Source: Golubevia sp. BC0850 (taxonomy: Eukaryota; Basidiomycota; Exobasidiomycetes; Golubeviales; Golubeviaceae). From it: a stretch of 64,000 bases of DNA. Below, piece by piece: positions 10,512-22,092 of this stretch. The stretch lies in contig JAAVVG010000021.1 in assembly GCA_012976225.1 (NCBI GenBank), forward strand, positions 372,001-436,000. Direction: 5' to 3'. Under the pieces are notes generated by a model. It worked only from the letters and a program-made list of their open reading frames with translations, was not told the origin of the DNA and did not search any database. The translations under genes and the position numbers were made by a program. Each line of letters starts with the position of its first letter. Positions within the stretch are counted from its first letter, which is position 1.

Positions 10512-12465
10512 AGCACTCGCGAGAGACGTTGAAGAATGAGAGGCAGACTCGGCAGTGCTTGGTCGACTTTGGGTAGTGAGAAGGAAGGTGGGGGACAGAG
10601 AGAGGAAGTTGAAATGTGAGCTTTCGAGTCCGGCCAAGCCGCGGACACATTGCTTTAAGAAGTCACTTCAAATGAAAATTCTTTCTATTGAAAGATGGAA
10701 ACACTTTCCCGAGGTTGCCAGCCCCCCAAGCGGTCGTAGAGCTGAGCTAGACAACCTCAAGCCTACGACTCCAAGAGGGCTTTCGATCCTCTATCAAGCC
10801 TCCTTTGCCAACCATTGCAGTGCCCAAATAACACTGACAGCTCATTTGGCTTAGATGAGCCTCAACCGACCTTTCCCTCCTCTGACTACTCACCCGTCAT
10901 CTTCAGCTCTTCTCTTAAGACCAGGTTCCATCATGCTGATTGCTTTTCCAGTTCTTGATATCAGAGAAGGTGAGAGAATTTGATACTGCCTGGGAAAATT
11001 TGAGTCTCTGTTTGAAAGGAAGCACTTGAAGGTTCTTCTCTATATGAGAATTGAGGTGGAAAGGAGCGGAGGTAGGATAGGAAAGGAAGCGGAAGATTGG
11101 AAGACCAGACGCGGCTCGAGAACTGGGAGATGCCTGAAGGAGAGAGCGAGTTCAAGGATAGAAGGAGAGGAGTCAAATATGTGAAAGATGAAGATAAAGA
11201 CAAGAACATGACTCCTTCTTTGGGACTTTTGACTGCCTGCATTGGAAGATGCCTCCTTGTGGTCAGCGCCTTCTTCTGGTGGCCGTGTTATCTATGCAGA
11301 TCCATTTCCAACGCTTGCTTCTGACTATACCAGATTGAAGGATCTTGATGGATGGCTTTACAGACAAATTGCGATAGCGTTTGGCCAGCACCTTGACTGA
11401 TCTCGAGGTTGTGTGGGTCAAAGCTGGATGAGAAGGAGAACAACTCTTCCTGCTTCTCACTTGGCAGACTGCTTGCCGATGCTTCCAATTGAGACCAAAG
11501 CTTATTAATAGATCAGATCCACCTTTGTCCACACCTCAATGGCCTCCCAAAGATAGACAAGAGAGGAGTGGGGGTCTTCCGCTACTCTATTGACCACATC
11601 TATGCTGCCTCTTACGAATCCAGGAGAGCATACTCACCTTCCTTGATGAAAAGAGTTTAGGTGGAATGTGAGGATGGAAGAAGGGGAAGAGGGGGAATAG
11701 GGGGAAGAGGAGGATAGATGAAGACGGATTATGGGAAGACAATTAAGATCAAATACACAGTGGGCGTACAAGCGGAGTTCAAAATCTCAGTTTGACCTCA
11801 TCTTCTTCTTCCTCAGAATTGGACATATCAAGAGTCAAGCTGGACGAGATCTCTCTTAGGGGACTAAGGAGTGTAGGTAGAAAAAAGAATAGAGGCTATG
11901 GGAAATCAGTTCAAGTCCAGTGGTATTGACAACAGCTCTACAGACAATCCCTTGTTCTTCTGCCCCCGACTAAGCTTTCATCAAAGAATCAGAGAATCTT
12001 GTCTGTCCCTGCCCCTTCAAGAACCAAGGGACCGAGAGGCGAGACGCTTGCCTCGACTTCCAACAGGTCAAACCGTCAAAGGCGGCTTGAAGACTAATGC
12101 CTACTGATTGCTAGGAACAGTGTTACTTGGGTTTTCGGATTGAAAATTGAAGATTGAAGGTTTGTTCTTAGGTTTTTTGAGTTGAGAAAGATTTACAGAG
12201 AAAGGAGATGAAATGAGGCAAAGATGAAAACAAGATTGGTAAAGAGAGTTCGCAGGAGAGGGGTTAGAAAGTCTTAAGAAACACCAAGAGAGAAAGTCTA
12301 AAGCAGCTTTAAAGATTTAATTGAATTAAAGGCTCGTGATTCGCTGCTGAAATTGGAGGAGAGAGATAGAGCCGATGGCTCAGTTGAACGTTGAAATCCA
12401 CAATCGACGAACAAACGACGTCACCAATGTCAGTTGGTACTCACCTCTAATCTGACACTTCTCCT
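10512..12465 (-). other. unresolved region with exon-like fragments
   Basis: No complete gene could be built, but several minus-strand pieces look coding. One (about 11864-11775) follows a good acceptor and reads REISSSLTLDMSNSEEEEDE. One crosses a likely intron with donor GTGAGT near 11637 and then reads VAEDPHSSLVYLWEAIEVW (about 11585-11530). One reads SFDPHNLEISQGAGQTLSQF...WYSQKQALEMDLHR (about 11510-11286). They may belong to one short multi-exon gene, or be an upstream part of the coiled-coil gene. I do not recognise the protein. The piece between 11900 and 12465 is AT-richer and shows nothing firm. Confidence 0.3.
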
Positions 12466-12798
12466 TTAAGCACGCTTTTTAAGTTCAACTCCATCACAGT
12501 CGATCATATTCCAGAACATGAGATCTGCGTCGGCAAGAGCTTGGCATTGTTGCTCGACGGTGATCAATTGATCGTCACGTTCACTGTTGGATTGAGAAAG
12601 GACAGAGAAGTAGGTCTTAGTTACAGTGAGTACCTCGGGACAGAGAGGTAGGTGCTGGTTACAGTAAGTACCTACAGTCCTGTTTCAGGTTGAAAAGCTG
12701 ACTGAAAAGAAGATTTGGACTTACAAAACAGGAGTTGGTAAAGCTTGAGAAGCTCCAACGAAAGCTAGGGCAAAGATTGAGAAGTTGAAGAAGTTCAT
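12466..12798 (-). CDS. small secreted protein, 63 residues
   Basis: Two exons (12798-12725 and 12583-12466) joined in phase. The first exon is a near-perfect signal peptide: MNFFNFSIFALAFVGASQA, with probable cleavage after SQA, then LPTPVF. The second gives a mature part of about 40 acidic residues, with ERDDQLITVEQQCQALADAD and MFWNMIDCDGVELKKRA, including two cysteines. No known domain is recognised. Size and layout fit fungal small secreted proteins, some of which act as effectors or signals; that role is only inferred. The 145-base intron is longer than average and contains two similar blocks (CACCTACCTCTCTGTCC and ACCTACTTCTCTGTCC). A TATA-like box lies about 90 bases upstream. A good donor (GAGGTGAGTACC) just after the stop hints at a 3' untranslated intron. 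Confidence 0.65.
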
Positions 12799-13278
12799 AG
12801 TCTTGTTGATTTTGATGAAGAAGAGCGTTAGGAAGTGCTGTCGTTTGGGGAGGGGAACCAAAAGACACTGAAGAATTTGTCCTTCCTTTTTAAACGTATG
12901 GTAGTACTACTCTTTCGGCATGTGAGTGCCATCCTTTCTCCTCATCTTGACGACCAAGACTATTTCCATCACGAGGTCAGCAGAGAAAAAGAGAGGCGGA
13001 GTTGAGAAAACCTTCTTTTGTTGTTCTCTGGCAAACAAAAGAAGGGGGTCCGAATCCGCACCCTCACCTCAAATCACAACCCATTTGCCACCTAGGACAA
13101 ATGTTTGCACTTGAGTGAGACTTAGGTTAAACCGTGACTGGAGAGCTGAAAGACAAACGGGGAGAGAAAAGAATAAAGATACTTTTGCCAATGATTTCAA
13201 TGCTGAAGATAGTACAGATGGATGAGCGAACGAACGGCGAGCGAGACTCTTGAAATTCTCCCTCATCTTTTCACCTCG
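12799..13278. promoter_or_regulatory. promoter of the small secreted protein
   Basis: The stretch between the start of the 63-residue protein and the stop of the F-box gene. A TATA-like TTTAAAAAGG (minus strand) sits at 12885-12894. The rest shows nothing firm. Confidence 0.4.
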
Positions 13279-15621
13279 TCAATCCTCCCCAATCCTTCCC
13301 CTAGTATTCTCCAAAACCATATCACCATGATTATAATAAGCTCTACTACCAACTAGCGCTTCACTCTTAAGTCGGTCTCCCTCTCTCTCCCCCTTGTCTT
13401 CCCCCGGCAAACCAACAGGTCTAAAATCCAACTCCCAAAACTTAGTATCCGTACAACCAAACACTCTATCATAATCAGTCACCAAAGCATAAGTAGGAGA
13501 AGAAGTAGTAGAAGGATGAGCAGCAAAGATGGAGAATCCATTCTCAACTTCCCCCCATTCAAAAAATCTAACCAAACCATTTCTAGCAGTTCCAGCCATG
13601 ATGAATTTATTACCTCCACCTCCTAATTGTAAATTGTAAATTGGTGAATCATCAAATTTGTCCTTGAGAATTTTGATAGGTTCTAAAGTTCTTGATTCCA
13701 TTGATTTCTCTTTCAAGCGGCTGGTCTGAGAATTTTTTTCATTTGAAATTTCTTCTAGAGTCAAAGAAGTTAAAACTCCTGAAGTAAGGATAGATTCTTC
13801 TAGATCTGATTTATGATTTTCATTGTTCTCAACTTTCAATTCTGTAGAAGACAATTTCTCAAGATCTTTAAGAATCTTTCTGGTATCATATACTCTGACT
13901 CCACCATCATAACATCCAGCGAAAAGCAAATAATTTGGAATCACTGAATTTTCAATCGTCATTGAAGATAAAGCATAAACAGAAGTTTGACGACCATTTG
14001 AAGATAAGTAATACGGTTCTAAAGGTCTGGAAGTGATTGAATCGATCGGATAAATTAAGATTGGTTTCGTCCCAGTGATTCCAACTGAAAGCCATCGATG
14101 AGAGTCAGAACCTCCTAAAAGAAGAGACCAAACTCTTCCAACTTTGGTTGCTTGTTGTGGATCAAGAACATTCCAAGTGGAGAGTAACTTGAAGTTGAGA
14201 ATTGATGAGGTTTCAGAGTTTGAGGTTTGATTCGAAGATTCAAGCTTGGAAGCTCTGATTTTGGCTCTTCTTCTTGCATTCTTTGAAAGTTGAGAAAGAT
14301 CTGGGTTGGAGTGAGAATTGTGGCTGTTGGTTGATCTTGGAATGATTCGGGTTGGAGCTGAAGATTTGACCTTAACCTGAGGACTTGAGCTTGAACCCTG
14401 GCTCTTCTTCATCCTAGAAACATTCCAAAGTGAAATTCTACCTTTCTTAGTAGTTATAGCTATCCAACCATCTTTCTTCCAAGAGATAGCCTGAATCTCA
14501 CTTCCATCTAAAGGTGATTCAACTTCTTGGTCTGAATCTTGAATTTCTTCCTCAGCTTTCCTAACCTCTTCAGTCCTGAAGAACCCCCCTTTCTTGAAAG
14601 GTTTCCTTTCAAATAAAAGTTTAGGCTTCAAACCTTCACCTTCACCTTCCTTCTCTGTCGAACTCAAAGTAGATCGCAAAGAAACAGGAAGTCTCCAACA
14701 TTCTAAATTCCCATTCACTCTTCCCATCAAGATCTCAACTTCCTTCTGTTCTTGATCGAATTCTAAAATCTGACAACAGCTAACATCATCCCAGGCAGTT
14801 GATTTCTCTGTCTTTCCAACCTTGCCTTTTTTGAGGGTGAATAGTTGAGGTTCGACTTGTCCAAGACTCTTCCCTTTGCTCAAACCTTCTGAACTCCAAA
14901 ACCGAACTTGATCTCTGGTAACCAATAGTAAACCTTTTGGACATAGATTGAGAATTGGAAGGGATAAACTATCTCTTGAGTAAAGTTTGTAGGAGATTTG
15001 TTGATAGCCATTTGAACTTGGTAGGGGGATGATAGTTGCTCTTAAGGCTTTTAGATCCCAAGCTTTGTCTGTTAGGTGAATTGAAGCTGCTAAATAGAAT
15101 GAAGAAGTTGGGATCAAGGAAAGTTGTCTTGATTTGGGTGACGTTGGTTGCTTGGTGGTGATTGCACTTGATGTACTCCTCTTCCAATCTTCCCTTTCTA
15201 CTTTTCCTTTAAGATGAATTCCAATGCCAGTCACCAGCTCATTCTCAGCCTGATTCTCACCTGGGCTGTCCCTGTCCCTGCCTCTGCCTTTATAAGCAGC
15301 TGGACTTGTCAGAATCCTCAGCCTCTGATTTGAAAGTAGCCATTGATTCCAAGCATCTTGACTAACGAATTGATACCAATCTTTACAAGTTAATGATAAT
15401 TTACTAATTTCAGGTGGATTGAGTAATTCAGAGATGATTAGAAAGACGTCGAGTGGAATCGATTCATTCAATCTATTAGACTGATGATGAGACTGGCTCA
15501 CTTGATTTAGATTCAAACTGCTGCTTGGAATATTTGGATAGATTTCATGATGAAGATTGACTTTCTTGTGCTTGATCAACTTATTCTTTCTAGAACCAGA
15601 TCCGTTCTCATCATTTTGCAT
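13279..15621 (-). CDS. F-box and WD40-repeat protein
   Basis: Single-exon gene of 780 residues from the ATG at 15621; the frame is open further upstream but without another ATG. The N-terminal F-box (about 52-98) reads IPLDVFLIISELLNPPEISK followed by LSLTCKDWYQFV. F-box proteins link substrates to SCF ubiquitin ligases. Several degenerate WD-type blades follow, for example LLVTRDQVRFWSSEG, WIAITTKKGRISLWNVS, LLFAGCYDGGVRVYDTRK and FIMAGTARNGLVRFFEW, suggesting a propeller for substrate binding. Acidic and Ser/Arg-rich linkers interrupt the blades. Lack of introns is notable beside intron-rich neighbours. Substrates cannot be told from sequence. Confidence 0.85.
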   Translation of the reverse strand: MQNDENGSGSRKNKLIKHKKVNLHHEIYPNIPSSSLNLNQVSQSHHQSNRLNESIPLDVFLIISELLNPPEISKLSLTCKDWYQFVSQDAWNQWLLSNQRLRILTSPAAYKGRGRDRDSPGENQAENELVTGIGIHLKGKVEREDWKRSTSSAITTKQPTSPKSRQLSLIPTSSFYLAASIHLTDKAWDLKALRATIIPLPSSNGYQQISYKLYSRDSLSLPILNLCPKGLLLVTRDQVRFWSSEGLSKGKSLGQVEPQLFTLKKGKVGKTEKSTAWDDVSCCQILEFDQEQKEVEILMGRVNGNLECWRLPVSLRSTLSSTEKEGEGEGLKPKLLFERKPFKKGGFFRTEEVRKAEEEIQDSDQEVESPLDGSEIQAISWKKDGWIAITTKKGRISLWNVSRMKKSQGSSSSPQVKVKSSAPTRIIPRSTNSHNSHSNPDLSQLSKNARRRAKIRASKLESSNQTSNSETSSILNFKLLSTWNVLDPQQATKVGRVWSLLLGGSDSHRWLSVGITGTKPILIYPIDSITSRPLEPYYLSSNGRQTSVYALSSMTIENSVIPNYLLFAGCYDGGVRVYDTRKILKDLEKLSSTELKVENNENHKSDLEESILTSGVLTSLTLEEISNEKNSQTSRLKEKSMESRTLEPIKILKDKFDDSPIYNLQLGGGGNKFIMAGTARNGLVRFFEWGEVENGFSIFAAHPSTTSSPTYALVTDYDRVFGCTDTKFWELDFRPVGLPGEDKGEREGDRLKSEALVGSRAYYNHGDMVLENTRGRIGED

Positions 15622-15866
15622 GGAAGAGTATGTGTGGTCAAGAGAACAACCTTTCCAATTGTGTGCCCGCAATCTCTTCCTTCTCGCTCGCAAGCGTGCA
15701 ATCAATCTTACGAATCAACTTTGATAGAGAAACATAATTAATTCATTAAGCATAAATCGTACAGACAACAATAGAATAATCCTGAAACGATTCCCAAGGC
15801 GATCCTCTCCTCTCCCTCCCTCCTCCTCCTTAATCCGGGTATCCAAGAACTGATCACCTCTTTCCC

Positions 15867-18790
15867 TCAAAGAACCAACCCGCCTCTTTTCCTAACCCCA
15901 ATGTCTTCTTCCTGACTCGACAAAAACGCCTGCTCGTTCTCATCAGCCGCAACCTCGAGTCCCAAATCCTCCATCCCAAGCTGATGAAATTCCGGTAACT
16001 CTTCTCTTCCCTCTTCAGAGAGCGAGATACTAGGAGCTTTCGAAGTTTCAGAATCCGAGAAATAAGCTCCAGGTGGAATTGGACTTAGACTTGGCCTGTT
16101 TTTAGGACTGATAGGAGAGGTTAGAGGTTGAACTTGAGGTGGTTGAGACTGAGGTTGAAGTTGTCTAACAGTAGTATGACTCGAATGAGAATTACTACTT
16201 CCACCACCTCCGCTTTGTCTACTCAATTGACGTTGAAGTTGGAATTGTGATGTAGGAGCTTTATAGATTTGAGAAGGATTGAAGGAGTCAGTTTCTTGAT
16301 CTTGATGATTCATACTTGTTTCTGATTTTTGACTCCTCTCTTGAGCCTCAACTTTAGAATTTGACAGAAATGGATAAAGTTCTTTCAATTTCTGTAAAGT
16401 TCCCCATTCATCTTTACTTTCTCTATTCTTTGAAGTATCAATCAACATACCAGAACTTTCTCTCTTGTCTTGAGAATTCTCAGGACTTAACAATAAAGGA
16501 GGTTGTCTTCTGCCTTTAGAAGCGTCGCTCAAGAATCTCATAAACTCGTTTCCAGTACTTCCACCTCCAGAATTAGAGTTACTTCCTGAACTAGTACTAT
16601 TTTGAGAAGCTTCATTCAAATGACTTGTAGATTTCAATAAAACAGATCTTTTCTTAACTTCTGGATCTGAATTATTCCTAGTGAATGGAGCTCTAGATGG
16701 GATTTCTGGAGTCTGAGGATGAGAAGAAGAAGTAGTAGGAATGAAGTTTGAATAAGGATGTTTGAATCTTTCTTCTCCTTTCACTTGACTCTGAAATAAT
16801 TGAATAGGGGTTTCTTCTTTATATTGAGAAACTGAACCAGGATGAATACCATCTTGATTGAATTCTTGAGAAGTCCAATGAGAATGACTTGAAGTCTCTT
16901 CTCTAGGTTGAGAAGCCGAACGAGAATGGAAAGATCTAGAACTTCGATTATGACTTCTTTCTAAAGAATCTCTTGGAGTGTTGTTACCTCTGCTCTTCTT
17001 CAATTGTCCGCCACTTTGACTTTTCTTCAGGATAGAGATTAGATTTGGACGTTCTCTTGATTCGGAAGAGACGTCACTTCTTCTACTTTGCGAAGAAGAT
17101 TCTCTGCTATGAGACGAAATTTGAGGTGAATGAGTGACTCGATGAACTTGAGTTGAAGGTTGGACTTGAAGAGGAGGTCTAACGTTATTCTCATCAGGCC
17201 AGTATTGAGAAACTTGTTTTCCATTTCCAACGTTCCCATGACTGTGCTTTGGAGTGAGTCTCAAAGGTGGAGTTCCCTGATTTGAAGTCGTATCAACACT
17301 ATAACCGTAAGAATCAATGACGTTGAGCTTTGGAAGAGGAGGTGGTGAAGCTGGTAAGTTAGGAGGTTTTGGAGGTGGAGAGCGTGGAGACAGGAAATCT
17401 GTACTTTGATCAAAAGTAGAAGATCTACTGTTTCCTATCCCAGTTGAGAATGATCTTTGAGATCCATCGGAAGCACTTCTGTTAATGTTGATTTCATCGT
17501 TGAAACGACTCCCTAAACCAAGAGCATTGTTTCCGTATCCAAAGTTCGAAGTAGTTATTCTAACAGGTTGTAAATCCATTTCTATCTCCTCAATCTCATC
17601 ACTTCTAGTTGAATGAATAGATTTATGAGTATTCAAATTTGAGGAATTAGATCTGAATCTTTGAGGTTGACGTAATTCCACCGTGGAAGAAGGGGGTATA
17701 TTGAAAGTTCTAGATTGAACTCCACCATTACCGTTTCCATTACCGTTTCCATTACCGTTTCCAATGATCTGAACTTTACCCGTATCAGTTTGAAACGAGG
17801 ATTTCCTAGAAACCGCCCCATCATTCGAAACCTGTCGTGCATGATTCACTCTAACATGATGAGAATCACCATCTGAAAATAAATCTCCATTTTTGCAGAC
17901 AAAACATCCTGCCCCAGCTTCCTTTTCTTCGACTTTATTGATGTCCAAATTCCTATACCAAAGAGCGATTGCGATTGCTAAGATGAGTCCACCTATGAAA
18001 CAACCGATTGCAGCTCCTATAAGTGCTCCGATGGGTACTGTATCTTCTTTTGCTTTCTTGACTGAATCAGTTAGGGTTGAAGGTAAAAGTACTGATGATA
18101 AAGAGAGAGAGAAGGCTAAGGATGGAGACCATGTGTCGTTTAGATAGGTAGATGGGTTGACTGTTGACCAATTTGGAAAGGTGAGAGAAGCTGGGAGGAC
18201 GGAGGGGGAGACGCTGTGGTGGAAAAGAACGAGACATGATAGTCAGAATTAAGAATCTGTAAAGATAGAAGTGTTTGATGAACTCACTCGAGAAGAGCTG
18301 AAGGACAATTTCGAGTGTAGTTGGAATAAGTTGGCCATCCGATTGAAGCACTTTCATCTTGACATGCGTTACAAGCTGTCGGTCGATTCAAAAAGTCAAA
18401 AGATGCACAGATTTAGTCTATTTGCCAAGTCAGTCTGTTAGAGGGAAATCATTCCGGTCGTCAAGACGACGACGACGACCTACCACTGATCAAATTATAG
18501 AGGCTGCCGGAGCATAGACAAGCGTCAGCCAGAGATCCAGTTGTAGCACCTAAATACTGATATGGAATAGGAGTAGAACTTAAAGGTGGAAGAGTAGCGG
18601 TGACATTACAGACTTGAAGTAAAGAAAGACTCAAACCACTACATAGAAGAAGGGAGAGAGATTGAGTGTGAGCCATACTCTTCCTCTGATCAGCTAAGCA
18701 AACCTCGACTCACCAAGGATCAGAACCTTGAAAAGAAGTCCAATCATAAGAAGTTAGAACGGGAGAACAAGTAGCAGTTGAAGAAGTCAT
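15867..18790 (-). CDS. single-pass membrane protein, Cys-rich outer part
   Basis: Four exons (18790-18714, 18638-18484, 18375-18288, 18213-15867) in phase, 888 residues. The first about 130 residues hold eight or more cysteines in a pattern common in basidiomycete surface proteins: DPCGLSLSLLQVCN, a Tyr/Gly segment, ADACLCSGSLYNLIS, then ACNACQD and a Trp-containing stretch. A membrane helix lies at about 190-220 (VPIGALIGAAIGCFIGGL and following), then a roughly 670-residue Ser/Gln/Pro-rich tail with proline motifs (PPPKPPNLPASPPPLPKL), probably cytosolic. Despite this layout the N-terminus starting MTSSTATC has no signal peptide. The layout resembles surface sensors, but function is unknown. 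A TATA box lies about 95 bases upstream. Confidence 0.8.
17724..17762. repeat. 12-base tandem repeat in coding sequence
   Basis: Three copies of CCATTACCGTTT in a row, encoding alternating Asn-Gly in the tail of the membrane protein. Such an in-frame repeat is prone to length change. Confidence 0.9.
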
Positions 18791-18880
18791 TAAAAAAGTT
18801 AAAAGAGCGTGAGTGGTGGAATGAGTGGAAAGGAGAGAAAGAGAGGAGGGGACAACGGATCCATTTTGGAATCCCCTATG

Positions 18881-18891
18881 CCCTTATAAAG
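18881..18891 (-). promoter_or_regulatory. TATA box of the Cys-rich membrane protein gene
   Basis: CTTTATAAGGG on the minus strand, about 95 bases before the start codon at 18790. Confidence 0.5.
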
Positions 18892-19595
18892 AGATTTGAG
18901 ACGGGGTTTTGGAGGTAGGTTTGGACCTCGAAGGAAGGGTAAGTGTGGCGACTAGGGGGGAAGGAAAAGGGTGCACGGTTCCCTTCAACAGACCTCCTCG
19001 CCTCCTGACAACGTCGGCAGAAGACTGCTGGAAGTTTGACGCTTGTGTTTAGCTCGTCGGAGAGATCTGAAGAAGGTGCTGTGGTCTCTTTTCAGGTTCA
19101 GACCTGCCCTACGCCCTCCGACTACCATCCTGAGTTGACCACCTTCCAAGCTGCGACCAAATCCTCTCTCCATCCTTCTGGTTTTGAAAACATCTTACCA
19201 ATTGAATAGATTCCAAAGACCCCAACAGGCATCACTTTGAAAGAGAGAAAATAGTGGCAGCCATTGGAAGTTGTGGGAAGAAAAGGAAGTTGGAATAGGA
19301 TTGAAGAAGAGAAGTATGACAGGATAGAAGTGGGAAAGGGCTATAGAGGGAATTGGAATGATTGAATCGAAAAGAAAGGGGGAGAAGGAGTAGAAGAAAG
19401 GGAATGTCCCATCACCAAGCCAATTGTTCCTTCCTCACCATGTTGCTGGAATGATAGATAGAAGTAAAAAGGATTCTTGACTTGATGTTGGGGATCGTGG
19501 GTTCATCTAGTCTTCCACGAGCACCGAGATCAGCGTGGGGTTAAAGTTCGTTGAGCAGTTCAGCGACTCTAAAGCGGAAGACTTTCATTGTGTAA

Positions 19596-19624
19596 AGAAG
19601 AAGAAGAAGAAAGAAGAAGAAGAG
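19596..19624. repeat. GAA microsatellite
   Basis: About nine imperfect AAG triplets upstream of HSF1. Confidence 0.8.
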
Positions 19625-19725
19625 TCTTGTAGCCTCATGCCACGTGTTTTCAGCAAGCACAGCAGGGACTAGGGAGCGCGACTCCGGATCATTCCTTCTT
19701 CTGAACTCGAACAAGGTTACTGTAA

Positions 19726-21787
19726 ATGTCTGAAGGTCAACCAGCTCAATCTAATTCGAACTCGAATGGGAATGCTTCAGGGCTTGTAGATCCAGACTTG
19801 GACGTAGACGCAGAAGGAGAAGAGGAAGAGGAACAAGAAGAGGAAGAAGGAGATTCTCAGACTGTTAATCGTCAAACGAGCAATCCGTCAACTTCAAAGT
19901 CTCAAGCAAAGTCAAAACCTTCTCCATTCATCGTAAAACTATTCCAGTGAGTGAAACAGTAGCTTAGAGTAGGCAGAATCGCCAAAGTTCTCCTTTTCCC
20001 TCCGACACTGCGCTTTCGAGTCTTGGTCTTCTTATCAATGCTTCTTTCCTCTCTTACTCTATTTGGTTCTACACAGAATGTTAGAGCAGCCTCTGAATAA
20101 CGAAGTCAGTGCTCTAATCAAATGGTCAGAAGATGGCTCTTTCTTCTCCGTCGTCGAACCAGCAGATTTTGCTCGTAAAATTCTACCTCAATGTGAGTTT
20201 TCTCATCACAATCTCCTCCCTACCAACATAACTCCTTTCTCTTGATTTTCAATTCAGTGTGCATGAAAATGCATCTTGGCCCTGTTGACTTAGTCCAACC
20301 TGTCCTTTACCTTTTCTTCGTCAGACTTTAAACACAACAACTGGAATTCCTTCATTCGTCAATTAAACATCTATTCTTTCCAAAAGCTCAATTCCAGATC
20401 TTATGACAATACAGCTCAAGACTCACAACCTGAATGGGAATTCTCACATCCACATTTCTTAAAAGGAAAAGAAAGAGGTTTGAAAAACATTGTTAGAAGA
20501 GCTGGTGGGAATTCTAAATCAGGTCAAGAAGCTCATCAAGAGAAAGTTGTAGAGATTTCTAACAATGCAAAAAATTTAGCTGAAATTTCTAGACCTGGAA
20601 ATGCAGGTGGTTCTAAGAGCGGAAGTGAAAAGGAAAAGGGAAAAGGAAAGGGGACTGTAGATGAAGGTCAACAAGGTTTAGAAATCGCCAGTAGTTCTAA
20701 TTTGAATAGTGCAAGCTCAGTTGGAAATGGGAATAGGAATCAAAGCTCTTCAATGGTTATGAACGAGACTTTTATGAAATCTTTTGAAGCTCTTCAACGT
20801 CAAGTTTCTTTGAATCAGAATACTATTGAAAGACTTCAATCACAAGTTCAAATTACTTCACTTCGTACTGCCAGTGCTTTGGAAAGATTATCGTCTGTTT
20901 TGAAAGAGGTGATCGTCTATTCTAAAGATCCTTCTCAGCCTGAGAATTCAGGAGCTGCGGAATCTAGAATGCAGAAAGGTGAGATTTGACAGATCTATTC
21001 TTGTTCGTTCTCTTCTCCTCGACTAACCTCGATCGCTGAATTTTTGTTCGCTCTTTTTACAGTCACCGAAGCTCAAGGAATAGTCAATCAAATTCAAGAT
21101 CTCTATCGAACGAATCCTTCCAATCCAAATCAACCAAACGAATTACAAAGCTATTTACCTCAACTCATGGCTTCTGCAGTTGGATCTACAAATTATCCTG
21201 GTCCACCTACTTCGCAACAAATCGAAGAACTCATGTCAATTTTACCTTCACTGCGTGATTGGAATCCTCAAACTGGTGCTGAGAACGGAGGAACCTCAAA
21301 TCAAATGTCAGAAGCAACAAATGAATTAGAAGCTAATGATCCTAATGAACTTCTCAGAAGTGCTTTAATAGCTCTTAATCAAGGTAGAATGCAAAAACAA
21401 GCTCAAGAAGCTTCTGGTCAAGAAGGAATGGGAATGGCAATGGGAGATACTGTTCAACCCAATAAGAAACGGAGAGAAAGAGGTGGGAAAGGAACTACTT
21501 TGAATCAATTGCTTGAAAGTCAGAGAGAGGCTTCTGGGCAGCTGGAAGAGATTCATGGAGGAGAAGGTGAAATAGAAGAGAGAGAAGTTGGGAATCGATT
21601 CCAGGTACAACAGCAACCAGCTCAAGCTCAAGGATCAAGTGTCACAAGAGATCCACGTAAACGTAATCGTCAATTAACTGAGAATGCTGCTGCTGAGAGT
21701 AGTAATGGTGGTGGAGTTGGAGGTAGGAATGAAAATCTCGATAAGGGCGGAGGGCAGGAGGGGAACAAAAGAAACAGAGTTGCATGA
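19726..21787 (+). CDS. HSF1: heat shock transcription factor
   Basis: Nuclear activator binding GAA-type heat shock elements as a trimer. Four exons (19726-19946, 20077-20192, 20325-20978, 21063-21787) close in phase to 571 residues. After an acidic N-terminus comes the winged-helix domain (about 64-172): [26 protein letters not shown], recognition helix [17 protein letters not shown], and [12 protein letters not shown] ending LKNIVRR. Introns cut the domain after KLF and before YFKH. A coiled coil with heptads for trimerisation (about 258-308: [19 protein letters not shown] and on) follows. The rest is Gln/Asn-rich with a basic patch [11 protein letters not shown], likely for nuclear import. 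A C-terminal HR-C repeat is not obvious. Identification as an HSF is secure; a relation to SKN7-type factors is less likely as no receiver domain is present. Confidence 0.95.
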
Positions 21788-22092
21788 GATTTTGTTGACT
21801 ATCCTCTCACTGTATTTCTAGAAAAGGGTCGAAAGATCAATCATCACAAATTACACTTCATTTTCGAGAGCAGGCAACGATTGAATAATTAATTGAGATG
21901 AAGAAACACAAAGAAAAAACAGAGCGAAGACTTTTCTTGCGAATTAGTTAAAATAATAGAGTTCTAAAAAATGAGTTGCATGACATGTTAAGGTAGCTTT
22001 ATGGTTTGAAAGACTGTCCTACCCCTCTTCCTCCTTCTTGATCTTCCTTCTTCCTTTCCTTCGAATGATACCTCTTGACTCATTGTTTCCAT
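21788..22092. other. convergent 3' flanks of HSF1 and SNT2-like gene
   Basis: AT-rich, no open frames of note; holds the ends of two convergent transcripts. Confidence 0.5.

Larger units (their letters stand above)
18791..19725. promoter_or_regulatory. shared promoter, membrane protein / HSF1
   Basis: Divergent starts 935 bases apart. Purine-rich runs (GAAG/GGAG) fill much of it. I looked for arrays of inverted GAA triplets (heat-shock elements) next to HSF1 and found none that is convincing. No gene is supported. Confidence 0.45.

Noticed and set aside
19560-19725. Heat shock elements before HSF1
   Set aside because: TTC and GAA triplets are present but not at the regular five-base spacing needed.
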